A DNA stretch of 24,824 bases. It comes from Saccoglossus kowalevskii. Its lineage: Eukaryota; Hemichordata; Enteropneusta; Harrimaniidae. Every line of letters begins with the position of its first letter. Position 1 is the first letter of the stretch. The notes below the pieces were generated by a model. It ran no database searches, was not told the DNA's origin, and saw nothing but the letters and a program-made list of their open reading frames with translations. The position numbers and the translations under genes are program-made. The stretch lies in assembly GCF_000003605.2 (NCBI RefSeq), contig NW_003142798.1:760466-785289 (forward strand), written 5' to 3'. Positions 21,801 to 24,824 of this stretch are shown one piece after another.

Positions 21801-21920
21801 ATGGCGGACACCCTGTACTCTGATATTATTTTATGCTGGGCCTCGTTCGTTCTCACGTCGGTTTTGAAGGCCGTGAGCAAGAATACTTTGTGTAAATGAA
21901 AGCAACTAGGCATCATGGTG
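21801..21920 (+). other. Candidate 5' exon region of the B3GNTL1-like gene
   Basis: The exon at 22255 lacks an in-frame ATG (stop at 22237-22239), so a start exon ending in phase 0 is needed upstream. Two candidates lie here. ATG at 21801 (GTAATGG, G at -3 and +4) opens MADTLYSDIILCWASFV, a membrane-anchor-like stretch; it stays open to a GCC|GTGAGC site at 21872, phase 0. ATG at 21915 (CATCATGG, A at -3 and G at +4) gives Met-Val and a GTG|GTATGT donor at 21920, also phase 0. Joined to exon 22255 the latter reads [14 protein letters not shown], which aligns directly with vertebrate B3GNTL1. The two cannot both be used. A third possibility is the ORF ending at 17806. Confidence 0.25.
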
Positions 21921-22254
21921 GTATGTGTTTCGCAGAGATAGTCATAAATGGAAGAACATGACACTATTGACGTGGTACGTATGAACATGGTATGAACAAT
22001 TCTGGTAGCATTCCTGGACCTAGCTGTGGAATCATAGCCCTATGTTGCCGACCGCATTATTTACGTGACTGACTCTGGCCGGCCCATCTATGTTCGACGT
22101 ACAACTACAAAATTAAAAAAAAGACGTCCAAATGAAATTGTTAGGGCGAAATTCGATTGTAGGTCGCACCAAAGAGCTCCGGAACCGCAGCTATCCTGGA
22201 CCCCGCCAATTTTGCACTCACTATATAATACTTTTGTGAATAATTACTCTCCAG

Positions 22255-22377
22255 ACCATTGTATTGCCGGTTTACAATGCAGAAGAGTGGTTGGACGAGT
22301 GTTTGCAGTCCATATCACTCCAGCCAAAATGTTTTCGTGGAACGATACAACTGTCTGTTTTCAACGACTCCAGTACG
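22255..22377 (+). CDS. B3GNTL1: B3GNTL1-like family-2 glycosyltransferase, first conserved exon
   Basis: A 41-codon exon (phase 0 at both ends) between CTCTCCAG and ACG|GTAAGT. It encodes the opening strand and helix of a GT-A fold family-2 transferase: [19 protein letters not shown], then a basic loop, then [10 protein letters not shown]. Human B3GNTL1 reads closely similar blocks (Ile-Met-Pro-Val-His-Asn-Ala-Glu, Trp-Leu-Asp-Glu-Cys-Leu, Ser-Val-Phe-Asn-Asp-Ala-Ser) in the same order. In this family the Pro-Val-x-Asn and Asn-Asp segments line the nucleotide-sugar pocket. B3GNTL1 is a predicted beta-1,3-N-acetylglucosaminyltransferase-like protein whose substrate is poorly defined. The overlapping 108-codon ORF at 22065-22391 is in another frame and is a shadow. 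Confidence 0.9.
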
Positions 22378-23973
22378 GTAAGTTGGTATGACCTTTAACC
22401 CCACTGTCATCACAATAAAAGAAAATCACTATATTAAGTTTGCACGACAAATTTTACTATTTTCACAACCCTTTCGGCAAATTATATTTCTAATGAGTAA
22501 TGAAAATATTAAAGCGGAGGGAGTCTTCACCTCGCATGCGGCAGACGGCCATAGCGTGTAGTTGTTTATAAACACGCGACTACCCATGAGCCTTTGCATT
22601 TTTAGCGTATGTTGTTATCGTCGCTAGGGACTCAATTATCGTGCGTGCTTTGACAACTCAGTCCGCGTATATGTTTGATAGTGTTTACCACCATATTCTG
22701 TTTGTTATGCTACCATGCATGCCGTTTTAATTTCTCTTGGGAAATTTTACGTGTTCTCAATAAATGTCGGTATCTAACCATATTATTGTTGTAACACTAT
22801 GCTTTAAAAATCTCTGAAACATTATCAAACATTTCAATTCAATAGCTCCATAGACAGGAGTTATTGTTGTTAAGACAAATAATAACTTAGTCAATAAACA
22901 GTGCAAAATGTCAGGTTTTGATTAGTATAGTCATGGAAGGTACTAACAAAAGGAGCCACGACGCATTTGTTCACAAACATTGACAAACATTGGTTTCTGT
23001 TAGCTCTTAGCACCTTCTTACAGTGGATTACGCTAATTTTGAGCATTCGATAATATTCGGAGCATGTTCGGGAAGCGCATATACAAGACTGAAAATGACG
23101 TCCAGTTTGAATACTGTTGTTTCCGGAGATCTTGGCGAACTTTATTGAAGAAGAACTGGTAAACTATCGTGAATCTTTTTCTATTTGTAATGGTGATGTG
23201 ACTAATAATCAATGATTGCCTGTGACAATAAATATTGCATTATTCAATGGTACCATTGTCAGTGCGTGGGTTTGATGCACAAAACTGGGCATCGGCGAAC
23301 ACCACCAAAAAATAGAGTACCGAAAGCAGGGCATGCCTAGACACTTTCTTTGCAATAATATTTTTTTAGGAGTCTTTAGGAATTTTTGCTGTAGACACCC
23401 AAAATCTTGTTGTTGTTACAGTTGCTAATAATTAAAACATGTGAAATCTGTGAAATTAAACGTTCATCTGTTGAATTTCCGGTTGTGAAATACGTATTAT
23501 GAGCTTTCACACCTAAACAAACCCAGTGCGCATGTGTGATGACTGTAGTTTCATAATGCGAATATATTTTATGGTCACATTAAAAAATCAACGATGTTAC
23601 GGTATGTCATATTCCACTACCTTCCATGGTATAGCTAAGTAACTCAAAATTGAAAGGAATTTCAACTATGTCTTTAAGTCACTCTTGTTTTTAAGGGCGG
23701 TGGTCATCATGCAGTCCATGTTTGATGTATTTACAAATATTTTATATACAGTGCAAGCGACCCATATTAATAAAAGAGCATAAACAATACAGTGATTGAG
23801 GCACATAGCTTGGGCTTTCATTCAAATTCAAATGATAACATTAAAAGGGTTAACAGAATAGCATAAATTCAAAAGTTAGGCCATTTTTTTCTTTCAGTAT
23901 TTCCTTACAAACGAAAACCATTGCAATGTTAACTATCATTTTAAATATTGATATTATCAATTACTAATTTCAG
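22378..23973 (+). other. Intron of the B3GNTL1-like gene (phase 0)
   Basis: A 1596-base AT-rich intron with GTAAGT donor and a TTACTAATTTCAG acceptor; TTACTAAT also resembles a branch-point motif. The protein alignment to B3GNTL1 is continuous across it, so no exon is missing. CpG density falls along it. No repeat or ORF of note is seen. Confidence 0.8.
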
Positions 23974-24073
23974 GATACTTCCGCTGAAATATTAGAGTCA
24001 TGGAAACCCAAACTAGAAGATGCTGGAATATCCGTCGTGATAGGGAGTCATCACTCAAAATCACCCTTAGGAG
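23974..24073 (+). CDS. B3GNTL1: B3GNTL1-like glycosyltransferase, second conserved exon
   Basis: A 33-codon exon plus one base. It reads DTSAEILESWKPKLEDAG and then ISVVIGSHHSKSPLG. It follows FNDSST directly, matching the human order Asn-Asp-Ala-Ser-Lys-Asp-Lys-Ser ... Ile-Glu-Lys-Trp-Arg-Val-Lys-Leu-Glu-Asp-Ser-Gly ... Ile-Ile-Gly without a gap. Acceptor TTTCAG and donor GGAG|GTGAGA are good. The 3' phase is 1, and the leftover G joins the next exon to complete Val. This is the helix and strand between the first nucleotide-binding Asp and the Asp-rich metal site. Confidence 0.92.
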
Positions 24074-24621
24074 GTGAGAAATTATGTCAGGTCATTTAAA
24101 TTTTAAAAAATCATGGAATCAATATTATCTGTCCCACTTTGGCTGTTTTACTATTGTACAGACTTTATTGGTTCTTGTCAAGTAGGGGTATTTAATCAGT
24201 TTCCTACCATTAAAATTTAACACCAGATTTCCTTAACTTTATTTTATGCTGTTGCTCACAAAATACAGATAAAAAGATATGAACTATTTTTCACAAAAAA
24301 AATGTGTCAAACACTTTTGAACATTTTTGAGCCATTTAAAGTAATGTCGTTCCCCAAATTTTGTTGGAAACATATCGTCAAAAATGTGTATGTATTTATT
24401 AGATGGGTACTTGTGGCTGTCCTGAAATATTAGGAAATTGCTATTTATTTTATGAAATTATGCTAAAATAATTTGTTTTGGGTAAAAAAATGACTTGTGT
24501 TTGAATTAACAATTAGGTAACACTTTTGAAACACTTTTTCACTCTTATTTGATAATTTGAATGCCTGTGAACAGCCTTAGGTGTTGAATTGTGAATGATT
24601 TTCAATATTTTGATGTTTCAG
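24074..24621 (+). other. Intron of the B3GNTL1-like gene (phase 1)
   Basis: A 548-base, very AT-rich intron bounded by GTGAGA and TTTTGATGTTTCAG. No other feature is seen. Confidence 0.85.
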
Positions 24622-24686
24622 TGGGATTTGCCAAGAATAAAGCTGTAGGTCAAAGTCATGGCAGGTTTCTATGCTTTCAAGATGCA
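24622..24686 (+). CDS. B3GNTL1: B3GNTL1-like glycosyltransferase, third conserved exon
   Basis: A 65-base exon. Two bases complete Val of Gly-Val-Gly, then GFAKNKAVGQSHGRFLCFQD and Ala follow. This matches vertebrate B3GNTL1 (Gly-Tyr-Ala-Lys-Asn-x-Ala-Val ... Tyr-Leu-Cys-Phe-Leu-Asp-Ser). The Gly-x-Ala-x-Asn-x-Ala motif is typical of family-2 transferases, and the final Asp starts the DxD metal-binding motif, whose remaining residues must lie in the next exon beyond the window. Its GCA|GTAAGT donor is phase 0. The exon's last bases belong to a tandemly repeated unit (see next entry). The gene is cut by the right edge. Confidence 0.9.
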
Positions 24687-24824
24687 GTAAGTAATACAGT
24701 ACTGGGACATTGGGCTGACCATTTAGTATATGAAGTGGTGTCTTCAAAGATGCTATAAGTGATACAGGGACATTGGGCTGAACCATTTAATATTTGCTTT
24801 TTTCCCAAGATGCAGTGAGTAATA
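24672..24824 (+). repeat. Tandem repeat copying an exon end and its splice donor
   Basis: Unit 1 holds the exon end and donor, CAAGATGCAGTAAGTAATA, followed by GGGACATTGGGCTGA and CCATTTA. Unit 2 repeats this 68 bases later (AAGATGCTATAAGTGATA, then GGGACATTGGGCTGA and ACCATTTA), and unit 3 begins 60 bases after that (CCAAGATGCAGTGAGTAATA) and is cut by the window end. Unit 2 has lost the GT of the donor. Unit 3 keeps a GTGAGT donor and is preceded by a pyrimidine-rich TTGCTTTTTTCCCAAG that resembles an acceptor. The array may go on beyond the edge. Confidence 0.85.

Noticed and set aside
22065-22391. 108-codon plus-strand ORF.
   Set aside because: Its 3' half overlaps the B3GNTL1-like exon in a different frame, and its 5' half matches nothing; a shadow.
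24577-24786. Minus-strand 69-codon ORF with a repeated Gln-Pro-Asn-Val-Pro-Val motif.
   Set aside because: It is the antisense reading of the tandem repeat at the end of the window.
1-24824. CRISPR arrays, bacterial operons, ribosomal RNA genes and viral genes.
   Set aside because: No regularly spaced repeats of CRISPR type, no closely packed ORFs and no recognisable rRNA or viral protein signature; the window is an intron-containing animal locus.

Overview
The window is animal nuclear DNA, not bacterial. It has no dense ORF packing, and its coding sequence lies in short exons bounded by GT/AG splice sites, separated by AT-rich introns and carrying mobile-element relics. Two gene families can be recognised from their translated exons. 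On the minus strand is a Meteorin / Meteorin-like (METRN/METRNL) secreted protein, with a signal-peptide exon at 9695-9798 and a large CUB-like-domain exon at 6678-7117. On the plus strand are the first conserved exons of a B3GNTL1-type family-2 glycosyltransferase, at 22255-22377, 23974-24073 and 24622-24686. Both genes run off the window: Meteorin-like to the left, B3GNTL1 to the right.

The two genes stand head to head, about 12.5 kb apart between recognised coding ends. From memory, human METRNL and B3GNTL1 are also divergent neighbours at the end of 17q25.3, so this looks like a retained ancestral gene pair. That pairing, an intron-rich layout and strongly patchy CpG content suggest an invertebrate, perhaps a deuterostome (hemichordate, echinoderm or cephalochordate). 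A lophotrochozoan cannot be excluded. I cannot name the species.

Layout from left to right: 1-6677 is Meteorin-like intron 2, CpG-poor, with a cluster of RFX X-box-like motifs at 3632-3991. 6678-7117 is exon 2, 7118-9694 is intron 1, and 9695-9798 is exon 1. The Meteorin-like upstream region has a TATA-like element near 10.15 kb. 10.2-22.2 kb is a CpG-rich intergenic or 5' regulatory interval. It holds a 3' LINE relic (15.0 kb), a 378-bp MITE-like inverted-repeat element (16.6 kb), a CpG-island-like candidate promoter (17.3-17.8 kb), a 32-bp tandem repeat (19.1 kb) and a roughly 0.9-kb multi-armed foldback element (19.5-20.4 kb). 22.25-24.82 kb holds the B3GNTL1-like exons, ending in a tandem repeat whose unit includes an exon 3' end and its splice donor.

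The two proteins are not known to act together: one is a secreted signalling factor and the other a predicted glycosyltransferase. Their link here is positional, possibly through shared regulatory DNA. Most open reading frames in the intergenic part are short and resemble no family I know, and I do not call them genes.
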